A program made the translations under genes and the position numbers. From Acidobacteriota bacterium (GTDB taxonomy: Bacteria; Acidobacteriota; Terriglobia; UBA7540), in the NCBI GenBank assembly GCA_021828225.1, contig JAKASH010000070.1, forward strand, positions 1 to 9,696: a stretch of DNA of 9,696 nucleotides. Direction: 5' to 3'. This document shows positions 1 to 6,455 of this stretch, in pieces (the stretch's first letter is position 1; each line of letters starts with the position of its first letter). Under the pieces are notes generated by a model. The model searched no databases and was not told the DNA's origin. It saw nothing but the letters and a program-made list of their open reading frames with translations.

Positions 1-168
1 CTCCGGGTCTCCGGGCACCACAAGGAATAAAGCGACGCCAGTTGGAAACTGGATCCACCGCGCAATTTGTGGGTAATCGCCAATGGCCAGCAATTCCGCC
101 ACGGCCGCTTCCAGGTCCTTTCCGGCATCGAGCCGGGTGAGGATTGTTGCCGTCATTCGACCGAACAT
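1..168 (-). CDS. Hypothetical protein, 5' part only (runs off the left edge)
   Basis: The minus-strand frame is open from an ATG at 168-166 to the window edge, giving 56 residues beginning MFGRMTATILTRLDAGKDLE. The start is supported by a strong ribosome binding site, AAGGAGG, four bases upstream (minus strand). The visible part looks soluble: an amphipathic helical N-terminus rich in Ala/Leu, then a short hydrophobic stretch (GVALFLVVPGD) more like a beta strand than a membrane segment. It lies divergent to the PadR gene and shares the roughly 90-base control region with it. I do not recognise the family and assign no function. The good start, RBS and sensible composition make a real gene likely. 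The C-terminal part is outside the window. Confidence 0.6.
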   Translation of the reverse strand, partial: MFGRMTATILTRLDAGKDLEAAVAELLAIGDYPQIARWIQFPTGVALFLVVPGDPE

Positions 169-196
169 AGCGCCTCCTTGAGTTATGTGAGAATCT

Positions 197-218
197 CCTC
201 TTGATTATTTACAAGAGG
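197..218. promoter_or_regulatory. Inverted repeat in the PadR/ADOP control region, candidate PadR operator
   Basis: CCTCTTG at 197-203 and CAAGAGG at 212-218 form a perfect 7-bp inverted repeat around an AT-rich 8-base centre (ATTATTTA). It lies about 40 bases upstream of the PadR start, between two divergent genes. PadR regulators bind as dimers to dyads in their own promoters, so this is a plausible autoregulatory operator; that role is inferred. A related half (CCTCCTTGAGTTAT, about 173-186) lies just upstream on the same strand and could be a second half-site, though it also contains the RBS of the divergent gene. TATAGC at 222-227 is a possible -10 for the rightward promoter, but no well-spaced -35 accompanies it. 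Confidence 0.4.
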
Positions 219-257
219 CGGTATAGCCTTGATTGTCGATCACTGAGGGGAGTAGGC

Positions 258-587
258 ATGAGCAAACCAACCGATTTGGTCCAAGGAACGTTGGACCTAC
301 TGATCCTGAAGACGATTGCTCCTGAACCCATGCACGGTTGGGGGATCGCGCAGCGCATTCGGCAGGTGTCCAAGGAAGTGCTCCAGGTGAATCAAGGAGC
401 GTTGTACCCCGCCCTTCATCGCCTTGAGCAAAACGGATGGATCAAGGCGAAGTGGAGTGAATCGGACAACAATCGTCGGGCAAAGTTCTATTCGGTGACG
501 CAGGCGGGGCGCAAGTATTTGGAGCGTGAGGAAGCAAACTGGATAAGGCTTTCGACCGCCATCGGCCTCGTATTGGAAAACTCGTGA
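258..587 (+). CDS. PadR family transcriptional regulator (ADOP-associated)
   Basis: This is a 109-aa winged-helix repressor of the short PadR type. Residues about 6-80 carry the family pattern: LVQGTLDLLILKTI (first helix), MHGWGIAQRI, QVNQGALYPALHRLEQNGWI (recognition helix and wing), then YSVTQAGRKYLE. A C-terminal dimerisation helix follows. I chose the ATG at 258 because GAGGGGAG lies just upstream and the protein then begins at the conserved MSKPTDLVQGTLD; the longer reading from 201 adds 19 residues with no family similarity and starts inside the control region. It ends 12 bases before the large permease, so the two are probably one operon. PadR genes immediately upstream of ADOP permeases are a recurring acidobacterial arrangement. 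It probably represses its own operon, with an unknown inducer. Confidence 0.93.
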   Translation: MSKPTDLVQGTLDLLILKTIAPEPMHGWGIAQRIRQVSKEVLQVNQGALYPALHRLEQNGWIKAKWSESDNNRRAKFYSVTQAGRKYLEREEANWIRLSTAIGLVLENS

Positions 588-599
588 GGTAGGACTCCC

Positions 600-2870
600 A
601 TGATGCGTTGGATATACAAATTGCCGCTTCGACTCCGGTCACTCTTTCGCAAGAACCGCGTCGAGGACGACCTCAGCGTAGAATTGCGCTTTCACCTTGA
701 AAAGCAGATTGAACAGAACGTCGCGACGGGCATGAGCGCGGAAGAGGCTCGTTACGCCGCGCTGCGAGCATTTGGCGGCGTCGAGCAGGCCAAAGAAGAA
801 TGCCGCGACGCTTGGAGTGTGCGCTTCATCAATGAAATCGCCCAGGACCTTCGCTACGGCCTGCGCCAATTGCGCCGAAGTCCAGGCTTTACGGCCGTTG
901 CCGTTCTCACCCTCGCCCTCGGCATCGGCGCCAATGTGGCGATTTTCTCGCTCATCAATCAAACGCTGCTCCGGTCCTTGCCCGTCCAGCATCCCAACCA
1001 GCTTGTTGTGTTGAGCTCGACAGAGCTGAAGGCCGGTACCACCGATGCGGAGTATAGCGGGGCTGCAATATTCTCTTACCCGATGTACAAAGACCTTCGT
1101 GAAAATAACCGTGCTTTTTCGGGTCTCCTTGCCTCCTACCCCCACGCCGATGTGAATGTTTCCTGGCACGGGCAGGCGGAACGCGCCAGCGCCGAACTTG
1201 TCTCCGGAAACTTTTTTCAAGTGCTGGGTGTGCGGCCAGCGCTGGGGAGAGTATTTTCGCAAGCGGACGAAACAGCGCCAGGAGCAAATCCGGTTGTTGT
1301 GTTGAGCTACGGTTACTGGAAGCGGCATTTCGGTGGGGGCCCGGCAGTCTTGAATCAAACCCTGGATATCAACGCCACAGACTTGACCGTCGCGGGTGTG
1401 GCGCAGGCTGGATTCACGGGCGACGAAGCGGGCGCTGCGCCGGACCTTTACGTCCCAATCACCATGAACGCGCAAATGGCCCCAAACGGGAACCGGTTGA
1501 ACGAAGTCTCGGATTATTTCCTGGCCCTCATTGGGCGGCTGAAGCCCGGAATGTCACGGCTTCGCGCCCAGGCGGAACTCCAGCCCGCATTTCACGCCAT
1601 CCTCGAAGCCGAGTTGCCGATCGTCACTGCGAACAAGGACATTATCTCGGCGGGGGATCGGAAAAGATTTCTTACTGGGAAAATCGAGTTGACTCCCGGG
1701 GCGCAGGGCCGCCCGGTCCTTCAAACCTTCCTGCCGGCGCCTATGGCGATCCTGATGGGCATGGTGGGGTTGGTGCTGTTGATTGCGTGCGCGAACCTTG
1801 CCAGCCTGTTGCTGGCGCGAGGCGAAGCACGGCAGCACGAGATCGCCGTCCGGTTGGCGGTGGGCGCGAGCCGGTCCCGGCTTATCCGCCAGCTTTTGAC
1901 GGAGGGCCTGATCTTGGCGGTAGCGGGTGGCGGGGCGGGACTGCTCATTGGTTGGTGGACGCTTCGTTTAATCATCTACGCCCTCCCGGAGGTACCGTTG
2001 GTCGCCGTCTTCCTGTCGGGCGTTACTGCGAATCTTGAACCGCACGTCCTGGTGTTCTGCGCGGGGGCGACAATTCTGAGCCTGCAATTTTTCGGACTGC
2101 TCCCGGCGCTGAAAGCCTCCCGCGCCGACCTGCAAACTTCGCTTAAAGAGCAGGGCGCAAGCACGTCGGGTGGGGCTGGGAGCGTGCGGCTGCGCAAGCT
2201 GCTGGTTGTAGGGCAAGTCGGGTCGGCGGTCACCCTTCTGGTCGCCGCGGGGCTCTTTGGCGAAAGCCTGGTGCGCCTCGAACGCGAGAACGTGGGCATG
2301 CGCATCGACCATGTCGTTCAATTCTCGATCGACCCAGGGCTGGGCGGGTATTCGCCGGCGAAAACGGTTGCGCTATTCAATCGCCTGCGCCGGAATATCG
2401 CAGCGCTGCCTGGCGTATCCTCTGTGGCCGCCGCGCAAGTCCCGCTTTTGGCCGGCTCGAATACCTCTGACACGATGAAGTTCCAAGACTTCGCTCCCGC
2501 CAAGAATGTGGATACGACCGTGGGAGTAAACTACGTCAGCCCGCGTTTCTTTTCCACGCTGGGCACCCCGCTGATCGAGGGCCGCGAGTTCCGCGCGAGC
2601 GATTCGGCCTCGAGCCCCCAAGTCGCCATCATCAACGAGAAAGTTGCGCGGGAATTCTTCCCCGGCCACAATCCGGTCGGAATGCATCTCGCGATCGGCT
2701 CGGGTCCGGACGTTCATCCCAACATTGAGATTGCCGGGGTGGTCGCCAACACGAAAAACGTGGATCCCAGTGATCCGGTAGTCCGTTTGTCTATTTCCCG
2801 TACACGCAGGACGAAGGCCTGGGCAGCGGGACTTTTTACGTCCGCACGCGCACGGAGCCGGGCGCGATGA
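600..2870 (+). CDS. ADOP family permease (MacB/FtsX-like), N-terminal part, frameshifted
   Basis: First 728 or so residues of an acidobacterial duplicated orphan permease. Residues about 8-75 form the permease prefix domain ([26 protein letters not shown]). Membrane helix 1 is at about 97-119, followed by a MacB-type periplasmic domain to about 370. The first FtsX domain lies at about 378-505, with [20 protein letters not shown] and [19 protein letters not shown]. The second repeat begins with a membrane helix at about 533-557 and a second periplasmic domain. There is no ATPase domain, as expected for the family. GAGGT lies upstream of the ATG at 600. The frame is lost near 2784-2786: the last 29 or so residues (rich in Arg, Ser and Ala) are out-of-frame sequence, and the true continuation is in the next frame. 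The gene is inactivated unless the shift is a sequencing error. Substrate unknown; the family is often annotated as macrolide export, which is not demonstrated here. Confidence 0.9.
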   Translation: MMRWIYKLPLRLRSLFRKNRVEDDLSVELRFHLEKQIEQNVATGMSAEEARYAALRAFGGVEQAKEECRDAWSVRFINEIAQDLRYGLRQLRRSPGFTAVAVLTLALGIGANVAIFSLINQTLLRSLPVQHPNQLVVLSSTELKAGTTDAEYSGAAIFSYPMYKDLRENNRAFSGLLASYPHADVNVSWHGQAERASAELVSGNFFQVLGVRPALGRVFSQADETAPGANPVVVLSYGYWKRHFGGGPAVLNQTLDINATDLTVAGVAQAGFTGDEAGAAPDLYVPITMNAQMAPNGNRLNEVSDYFLALIGRLKPGMSRLRAQAELQPAFHAILEAELPIVTANKDIISAGDRKRFLTGKIELTPGAQGRPVLQTFLPAPMAILMGMVGLVLLIACANLASLLLARGEARQHEIAVRLAVGASRSRLIRQLLTEGLILAVAGGGAGLLIGWWTLRLIIYALPEVPLVAVFLSGVTANLEPHVLVFCAGATILSLQFFGLLPALKASRADLQTSLKEQGASTSGGAGSVRLRKLLVVGQVGSAVTLLVAAGLFGESLVRLERENVGMRIDHVVQFSIDPGLGGYSPAKTVALFNRLRRNIAALPGVSSVAAAQVPLLAGSNTSDTMKFQDFAPAKNVDTTVGVNYVSPRFFSTLGTPLIEGREFRASDSASSPQVAIINEKVAREFFPGHNPVGMHLAIGSGPDVHPNIEIAGVVANTKNVDPSDPVVRLSISRTRRTKAWAAGLFTSARARSRAR

Positions 2871-3361
2871 CCACGGCGCTGCGCAAAGTGGCCGCGCAGG
2901 ATGCTCCGAATCTCCCTCTCTATAACGTTCGGACGATGACTGAGCAGTTCAGCGATTCAATGTTTTCGGAGCGTTGGTTGGCGTTCTTTACGCTGAGCCT
3001 GGCCGTTCTGGCGGCGCTGCTCGCGGCGGTGGGCCTTTACGGCGTAATGGCTTACGCTGTCGTCCGGAGGACGCGTGAGATTGCCATTCGGTTGGCGCTT
3101 GGGGCGGAGAAGAACGACGTTCTGGGAATGATCATTGGACAAGGATTCAAACTGACGCTCATTGGCATAGCGATTGGAATTGGGGGCGCATTCGCGCTGA
3201 CGCGGTTCTTGTCGAGCCTGCTTTATGGTGTCAAGCCCACCGACACGCTGACATTCATTGCGGTCGCGCTCATCCTAACGGCTGTCGCCTTGCTCGCGTG
3301 CTACATTCCCGCCCGCCGGGCAACGAAGGTCGATCCGATGGTCGCTCTGAGATATGAATGA
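2786..3361 (+). CDS. ADOP family permease, C-terminal part (second FtsX domain) after the frameshift
   Basis: This reading frame continues the permease exactly where the upstream frame fails. From 2786 it reads [23 protein letters not shown], the usual end of the second MacB-type periplasmic domain. The second FtsX domain follows: a helix at about 67-93 ([20 protein letters not shown]), the signature [19 protein letters not shown], then two more helices and the terminal [17 protein letters not shown] typical of ADOP C-termini. The only in-frame ATG near the junction is at 2867, so automatic annotation would start a 164-aa protein there. That ATG overlaps the stop of the upstream frame as ATGA, which mimics a translationally coupled gene pair but is probably accidental. 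Joined, the halves give about 920 residues, a full-length ADOP permease. No clear terminator follows. Confidence 0.88.
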   Translation, partial: FVYFPYTQDEGLGSGTFYVRTRTEPGAMTTALRKVAAQDAPNLPLYNVRTMTEQFSDSMFSERWLAFFTLSLAVLAALLAAVGLYGVMAYAVVRRTREIAIRLALGAEKNDVLGMIIGQGFKLTLIGIAIGIGGAFALTRFLSSLLYGVKPTDTLTFIAVALILTAVALLACYIPARRATKVDPMVALRYE

Positions 3362-3462
3362 CCGAGTTTATGCACGCGCAGTTTCTGATCCGCCATATGA
3401 CAGCCTCTCAACCGGCTGCCGCGTGCGCTTTATGCTGCCCAGAATAGCTAGGGGTACGCTTC

Positions 3463-3912
3463 TCACTGTGCCACGCCTTCTGCCTGAGCACGCGCAGCCT
3501 GAAGTGCCAATTGATCCGCACGGTTTTGGTCGGCGTGGTCGCCATGGCCGGCGGTCCATTCCCACTGGATCTCGTGCTTCTGGGTGAGCTGATCAAGCTG
3601 ATCCCATAAGTCCTGATTCAGAACAGGCTCGCCATTACTCTTGACCCAGCCATTTGACTTCCATCGGGGAAGGAATTCCGTGATTCCTTTCTTCAGATAC
3701 ATCGAATCGCTTACCAGATGTACGCGGCATGGCGCCTTCAGTGCGCGCAGACCTTCGATAGCGGCCATTAACTCCATGCGGTTGGAAGTCGTGTCCTGAT
3801 CACTCCCGCTTAGTTCACGCGCCTCGTTCCCGCAACGGAGAATGCAAGCCCATCCGCCGGGACCGGGGTTTCCGATACAACTTCCATCCGTCACAATGGT
3901 TACTTCACGCAT
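3463..3912 (-). CDS. rnhA: Ribonuclease HI
   Basis: This 149-aa protein is close in size to E. coli RNase HI (155 aa). It cleaves the RNA strand of RNA-DNA hybrids in the cytoplasm, removing primers and R-loops with two metal ions. The catalytic set is complete: D9 in TDGSCIGNPGPGGW, E47 in SNRMELMAAI, D69 in LVSDSMYL, H123 in TAGHGDHADQ, D133 in NRADQLA. The KSNGWV segment matches the basic-protrusion region. The ATG at 3912 follows AGGAGG by 10 bases; an earlier ATG next to that site stops after four codons. It converges with the ADOP gene across about 100 bases and is separated from the conjugation-type operon by 436 bases on the same strand. It may be chromosomal or cargo of the element; the sequence alone does not decide. 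Confidence 0.95.
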   Translation of the reverse strand: MREVTIVTDGSCIGNPGPGGWACILRCGNEARELSGSDQDTTSNRMELMAAIEGLRALKAPCRVHLVSDSMYLKKGITEFLPRWKSNGWVKSNGEPVLNQDLWDQLDQLTQKHEIQWEWTAGHGDHADQNRADQLALQAARAQAEGVAQ

Positions 3913-4118
3913 TGCACATTCACCTCCTCTCTGATTGTCTTGCTCGTGCCCATCTCCCGACTATGAAGCCGCAATACTCCACACATGGGTGAGGGATTGT
4001 TACGTCCGGCGATCCGGCTGTTGGAGTGCAAATGTGCCGACCATCTGTACGCCAAGGCACTCTCATGTGAACGGATTGCGACCGTCAGGATTTGGGTACG
4101 ACACATCACCACAACTCT

Positions 4119-4139
4119 GTCAAGCCGCACGAACGTGCG
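4119..4139 (-). promoter_or_regulatory. Possible promoter element with dyad upstream of rnhA
   Basis: On the minus strand, CGCACG-TT-CGTGCG (4139-4126) is a 6-bp inverted repeat around two bases, separated by only one base from a consensus -35 hexamer, TTGACA (4124-4119). This looks like an operator beside a promoter. It points towards rnhA, whose ATG is about 206 bases further on. No good -10 lies 16-18 bases downstream, so the promoter call is weak. Confidence 0.25.
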
Positions 4140-4179
4140 CACACCAATTCATCAGGTGTTGCGCCACAAATCCGAAAGC

Positions 4180-4217
4180 GCGCGCACAACGGCGCGCACA
4201 GCGAGCGGCAGCGAGCG
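4180..4217. repeat. Short GC-rich direct repeats
   Basis: GCGCGCACA occurs at 4180-4188 and 4192-4200 (12-base period). GCGAGCG occurs at 4201-4207 and 4211-4217 (10-base period). Together they abut the left arm of the large inverted repeat. Helical-turn spacing suggests protein binding sites such as iterons, but two copies each is few and GC-rich low complexity could explain them. Confidence 0.4.
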
Positions 4218-4245
4218 TGTCGTTTTCGCTGCGAAAACGACACGC
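4215..4245. repeat. Perfect 15-bp inverted repeat (31-base palindrome)
   Basis: The left arm GCGTGTCGTTTTCGC (4215-4229) and right arm GCGAAAACGACACGC (4231-4245) are exact reverse complements around a single base (T4230). With a one-base centre it is better suited to binding a dimeric protein or to cruciform extrusion than to acting as an RNA hairpin loop, and it has no following T-run, so a standard terminator is unlikely. It lies about 100 bases downstream of the Replic_Relax-like gene and about 300 bases upstream of rnhA. Candidate roles are oriT or ori structure, a recombination or attachment site, or an operator. Confidence 0.75.
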
Positions 4246-4348
4246 GAGCATAGTAGTCAACGCGCAAGCCGACGAAGGGCAAGGGGTTACGAGCAGCCTC
4301 AAAGTGTCGAGAAAGTGGAGTAAAAGAGACGCAAAAGCGCCGGGAGGG

Positions 4349-5110
4349 CTATTCGAGGGCCGATTCGAGGGTCGCGAACTGCATCCGCGGATCAACCACG
4401 CGCGTTGCGAGGAGGTCGCGCTCTAGTTCATACGCGAGGCCGAAGTACATTTTTCGAGCCGTCCTCCGGAACAACCCATGCACAAACCACAGGAGCTTGT
4501 ACTCCGGGAAAAGGTAAAGGAAGCGGTCCACTCGCCGCTCATTTTCAATGGTCTCCCGAATCACGGCGTACCTTTTCTTGGCCTTCGGCTGGCGCTCGTA
4601 TTCGAGCGCAACCTTCACCTCGTGGCCGCGCACGGCGAGCGTCATGATGCTGTCATAATCCTTGGCAAACCGGTAGCTGGTCAGGTCGTTGCGCGCCCGG
4701 ACATCGACCTCGGAGCACCATTCATTCAACAGGCCGGCGCGCAGCAAGTGCAACCGGATGTCCGTCACGTCAACTGAATGCGCAACGCGGGACGCATCCC
4801 GCAGCGGAACAAAGCCGGTCGTCATCCCCACGCAAGACACACCCAGGCTGGTCATGTGCATGGCGCCGCTCGGTCCAAGCGAATAGACGAAGTTCCTGCC
4901 AAAGCTCGGCACGTCGTGGCGCAACAGAAGCGCGTGGTCAGCGAGCCGCTTCACTCGCCAGTTGAATGTCTCGCGGCAGGACTCGATGCCGGCCAATTGC
5001 ATCAACTCGAACAACTGAGCGTGCGTCACAAAGCCTGCGTGGAGCACTTCTTTGAGCAGGGGGACGTCGCGCTCATTGCTGAGGTCAATGTAACCGGCCG
5101 GATACGCCAT
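4349..5110 (-). CDS. Replic_Relax-like (replication-relaxation) winged-helix protein
   Basis: This 253-aa protein has two regions. Residues about 14-90 look like a winged helix: LLKEVLHAGFVTHAQLFELM, then ETFNWRVKRLADHALLLRH and a wing ending NFVYSLGPSGAMHM. After a linker, residues about 108-225 hold a second domain beginning HSVDVTDIRLHLL, with KDYDSIMTL (150-158), VALEYERQPK (167-176) and a long helix. The layout matches Replic_Relax proteins of plasmids and integrative elements, where the acidic pattern D...E-x-E with downstream Lys is seen; these residues are faintly nuclease-like, but activity is not established. The ATG at 5110 shares one base with the preceding stop (TGATG), indicating translational coupling. 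The frame is open 78 codons further upstream, but that overlaps the previous gene and lacks family similarity. It is the last gene of the operon and probably acts on element DNA. Confidence 0.65.
   Translation of the reverse strand: MAYPAGYIDLSNERDVPLLKEVLHAGFVTHAQLFELMQLAGIESCRETFNWRVKRLADHALLLRHDVPSFGRNFVYSLGPSGAMHMTSLGVSCVGMTTGFVPLRDASRVAHSVDVTDIRLHLLRAGLLNEWCSEVDVRARNDLTSYRFAKDYDSIMTLAVRGHEVKVALEYERQPKAKKRYAVIRETIENERRVDRFLYLFPEYKLLWFVHGLFRRTARKMYFGLAYELERDLLATRVVDPRMQFATLESALE
4351..4371. repeat. Short direct repeat at the 3' end of the Replic_Relax-like gene
   Basis: ATTCGAGGG occurs at 4351-4359 and 4363-4371 (12-base period), spanning the last codons and the stop. In the protein it encodes a repeated Leu-Glu (TLESALE). 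The second copy could come from a small in-frame duplication that moved the stop; it may equally be chance. Confidence 0.4.
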
Positions 5111-5646
5111 CAGTCCGTAACCTCGAATCTCAGCCGTGCGTGCCACGGAACCTGGGCATAGCGGATGAGGACCAACCGTCCCAGGGCTGTTCGCAACCAG
5201 TCGCCGCAGGGCATGAGCAACAACGCTTCCTGCTGGTCGCGCCATTCGCTGAAAGAGATCAGGTAGCTGTCCTCCGACTTCCAACCCTTGGCGCCGACAC
5301 GGATGCGACCAAATTCCTCGGACTTCACGACGACGAGAAAGCAATCCGGCTGCGCGAGTGCCGGTACCATGTGGCTGAAGAAAACCTTATTTTGCCCATT
5401 CCACACGCACGGCTCGTCGCACTCGAATACCTGGCCAATCATCCGGCTCGGGTAGTTGGGGTTGAATCCGCCGGCGCCATTGAACCGTACATGCCCTGCG
5501 ATCTTGCGGTGGCGGAAGAGTGTTCCGTTCACCATGATACCGGTCGTATTGAAGTAGGCCGTGCGCGCAAGCTGTTTGGGATCGTCCGGCCCACCTTGCA
5601 CGCGCCGTCGCCACACGCTTCCGAATCCGGTTACACCTGCGAGCAT
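5110..5646 (-). CDS. Hypothetical protein, 178 aa, of the conjugation-type operon
   Basis: I do not recognise this family. The protein looks soluble and cytoplasmic: no signal peptide or membrane segment, and many alternating hydrophobic stretches that suggest a mainly beta fold (KIAGHVRFNG at 48-57, MIGQVFECDE at 69-78, DCFLVVVKSE at 101-110, ALLLMPCGDW at 141-150). It contains three cysteines (C76, C80, C102) plus C147, and many aromatic residues, including six Trp. The ATG at 5646 follows the coiled-coil gene's stop by five bases, with only a weak ribosome binding site (GGTAGGT), consistent with reinitiation. A later ATG at residue 38 is possible but would discard a plausible N-terminus. 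Its stop overlaps the start of the Replic_Relax-like gene by one base. Placed between T4SS-membrane and DNA-processing genes, it may be a substrate-handling accessory; that is inference from position only. Confidence 0.8.
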   Translation of the reverse strand: MLAGVTGFGSVWRRRVQGGPDDPKQLARTAYFNTTGIMVNGTLFRHRKIAGHVRFNGAGGFNPNYPSRMIGQVFECDEPCVWNGQNKVFFSHMVPALAQPDCFLVVVKSEEFGRIRVGAKGWKSEDSYLISFSEWRDQQEALLLMPCGDWLRTALGRLVLIRYAQVPWHARLRFEVTD

Positions 5647-5651
5647 GCGAC

Positions 5652-6455
5652 CTACCCGCCCTTAAGGCTCTTGTTCTTCTCCCGCTCGACGTACACCTGT
5701 TGTTGAAGGTCGCTAATGAGCCGCATCATCTCGGCACGTGTTGGCGCGGTTGCGTCCGCCGGGCCTTCGGCGTCAGCAGCTTGGGCATTACCTTTCCCTG
5801 TGAGTAAGTTGACTTTGAGCGATAGGTCTGCCAGCGTGAACTTCATCCGCTCGAGCTGCGCCTGGAGGTTCGTCTTCTCTCTCGTAACATCGTCCAGCTT
5901 CTTACGGGTTTCCTCGAGCTCAGCGTGCAGCGACTCGGCGTCGGAACCGGCTGCTGTCGCAGATACAGCCAATCCTGCTTCCTGACCTTCGATGACGCGG
6001 TTACATTTTTCCATGTGGTCGTTATACCGGCGAATAGCTTCGCGGGCTGCCGCGCGCGAATGCCGGTCGTGATCCTGGACCTCCCTTTGTTTCTCGGCGC
6101 AAATCCAATCTTTTTTGGACAGGTCGTAGACGAGCTTCGCGTTAGTTCCCATTGAAAGAAGCAGCAGCAGAGTGACCACAAAGCTGTATTTGAAGTAAGG
6201 GTTCCGCACATAGGCGTCGAGGAACGCCTGGCGGCGCTGTTCGATCAAGTCACCCCCGTTCCGGTGTTCGGGGTTAAGCCGGTGGAGCAGCGCGTCATAC
6301 CAGGTGTTCTGGTACAAACCGCGCGGCTGGTATGGCCGGAGGCCACGGCTCGGCTCCACTGTGGGAACCGGCGGGGTGGCAGGAATTCGCGTCTGGCCGG
6401 GAGCCGACGCTGCAAGCGCAATCACCGAAAACACCAGCAAGCCGTATCGCTTCAT
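5652..6455 (-). CDS. Exported/membrane-anchored coiled-coil protein, conjugation-associated
   Basis: This 267-aa protein begins with a signal-peptide-like N-terminus (residues 1-21: KR, a hydrophobic core LLVFSVIALAASA, then APGQ). A Pro/Arg-rich extracytoplasmic segment spans about 22-88, a membrane helix lies at about 89-105 (YSFVVTLLLLLSMG), and a charged helical region follows: 115-160, then a clear heptad coiled coil at about 173-220 (ELEETRKKLDDVTREKTNLQ). An Ala-rich linker and short helix end it at KSLKGG. If the signal is cleaved, the coiled coil would lie in the cytoplasm, the side where the coupling ATPase works. The start at 6455 is chosen because it overlaps the T4CP stop as ATGA; an upstream ATG at 6473 adds only six residues ahead of the signal peptide. 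I do not recognise the family. It is probably a structural or tethering partner of the T4CP. Confidence 0.82.
   Translation of the reverse strand: MKRYGLLVFSVIALAASAPGQTRIPATPPVPTVEPSRGLRPYQPRGLYQNTWYDALLHRLNPEHRNGGDLIEQRRQAFLDAYVRNPYFKYSFVVTLLLLLSMGTNAKLVYDLSKKDWICAEKQREVQDHDRHSRAAAREAIRRYNDHMEKCNRVIEGQEAGLAVSATAAGSDAESLHAELEETRKKLDDVTREKTNLQAQLERMKFTLADLSLKVNLLTGKGNAQAADAEGPADATAPTRAEMMRLISDLQQQVYVEREKNKSLKGG

Larger units (their letters stand above)
3913..4348. other. Gene-free 436-base region with repeats and candidate control sites
   Basis: No convincing gene is present between the Replic_Relax-like gene and rnhA. Open frames on both strands here start at TTG or GTG, or lack a ribosome binding site; they have Cys/Arg/Ser-rich compositions and resemble no family I know. 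The stretch does hold a perfect 15-bp inverted repeat (4215-4245), short direct repeats (4180-4217), a 6-bp dyad next to a TTGACA (4119-4139), and a weaker dyad (ACACC at 4141-4145, GGTGT at 4155-4159). Crowding of repeats in a gene-free stretch beside DNA-processing genes fits a replication, transfer or recombination site, or a control region for rnhA. No rho-independent terminator with a T-run was seen. Confidence 0.5.

Noticed and set aside
639..1475. Long minus-strand open frame of 278 codons inside the permease
   Set aside because: It is antisense to clearly recognisable ADOP domains and has low-complexity, Arg/His-rich content.
2867..3361. Separate 164-aa FtsX-like gene coupled to the upstream one by ATGA
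   Set aside because: The frame is homologous to the family well upstream of this ATG (from 2786), while the upstream ORF loses homology at the same point; a frameshifted single gene explains both.
3400..3462. Possible terminator between the ADOP and rnhA genes
   Set aside because: The only stem seen (CAGCC/GGCTG, 5 bp with an 8-base loop) is weak and has no T-run on either strand.
3900..4142. Minus-strand open frame of 80 codons just upstream of rnhA
   Set aside because: It begins at GTG without a clear ribosome binding site, has unstructured-looking composition, and overlaps the rnhA start. Its stop falls inside rnhA.
4215..4245. Palindrome as a rho-independent terminator
   Set aside because: The centre is a single base, so the RNA loop would have to open the stem, and no T-run follows on either strand.
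3935..4426. Plus-strand open frame of 163 codons across the gene-free stretch
   Set aside because: It begins at a TTG without a ribosome binding site, has a Cys/Arg/Ser-rich composition resembling no family, and overlaps the end of the Replic_Relax-like gene on the other strand.
5140..5706. Long plus-strand open frame of 188 codons
   Set aside because: It is antisense to the 178-aa gene and its neighbours; GC-rich codon use opens such shadow frames. The minus-strand reading has coupled starts and stops.
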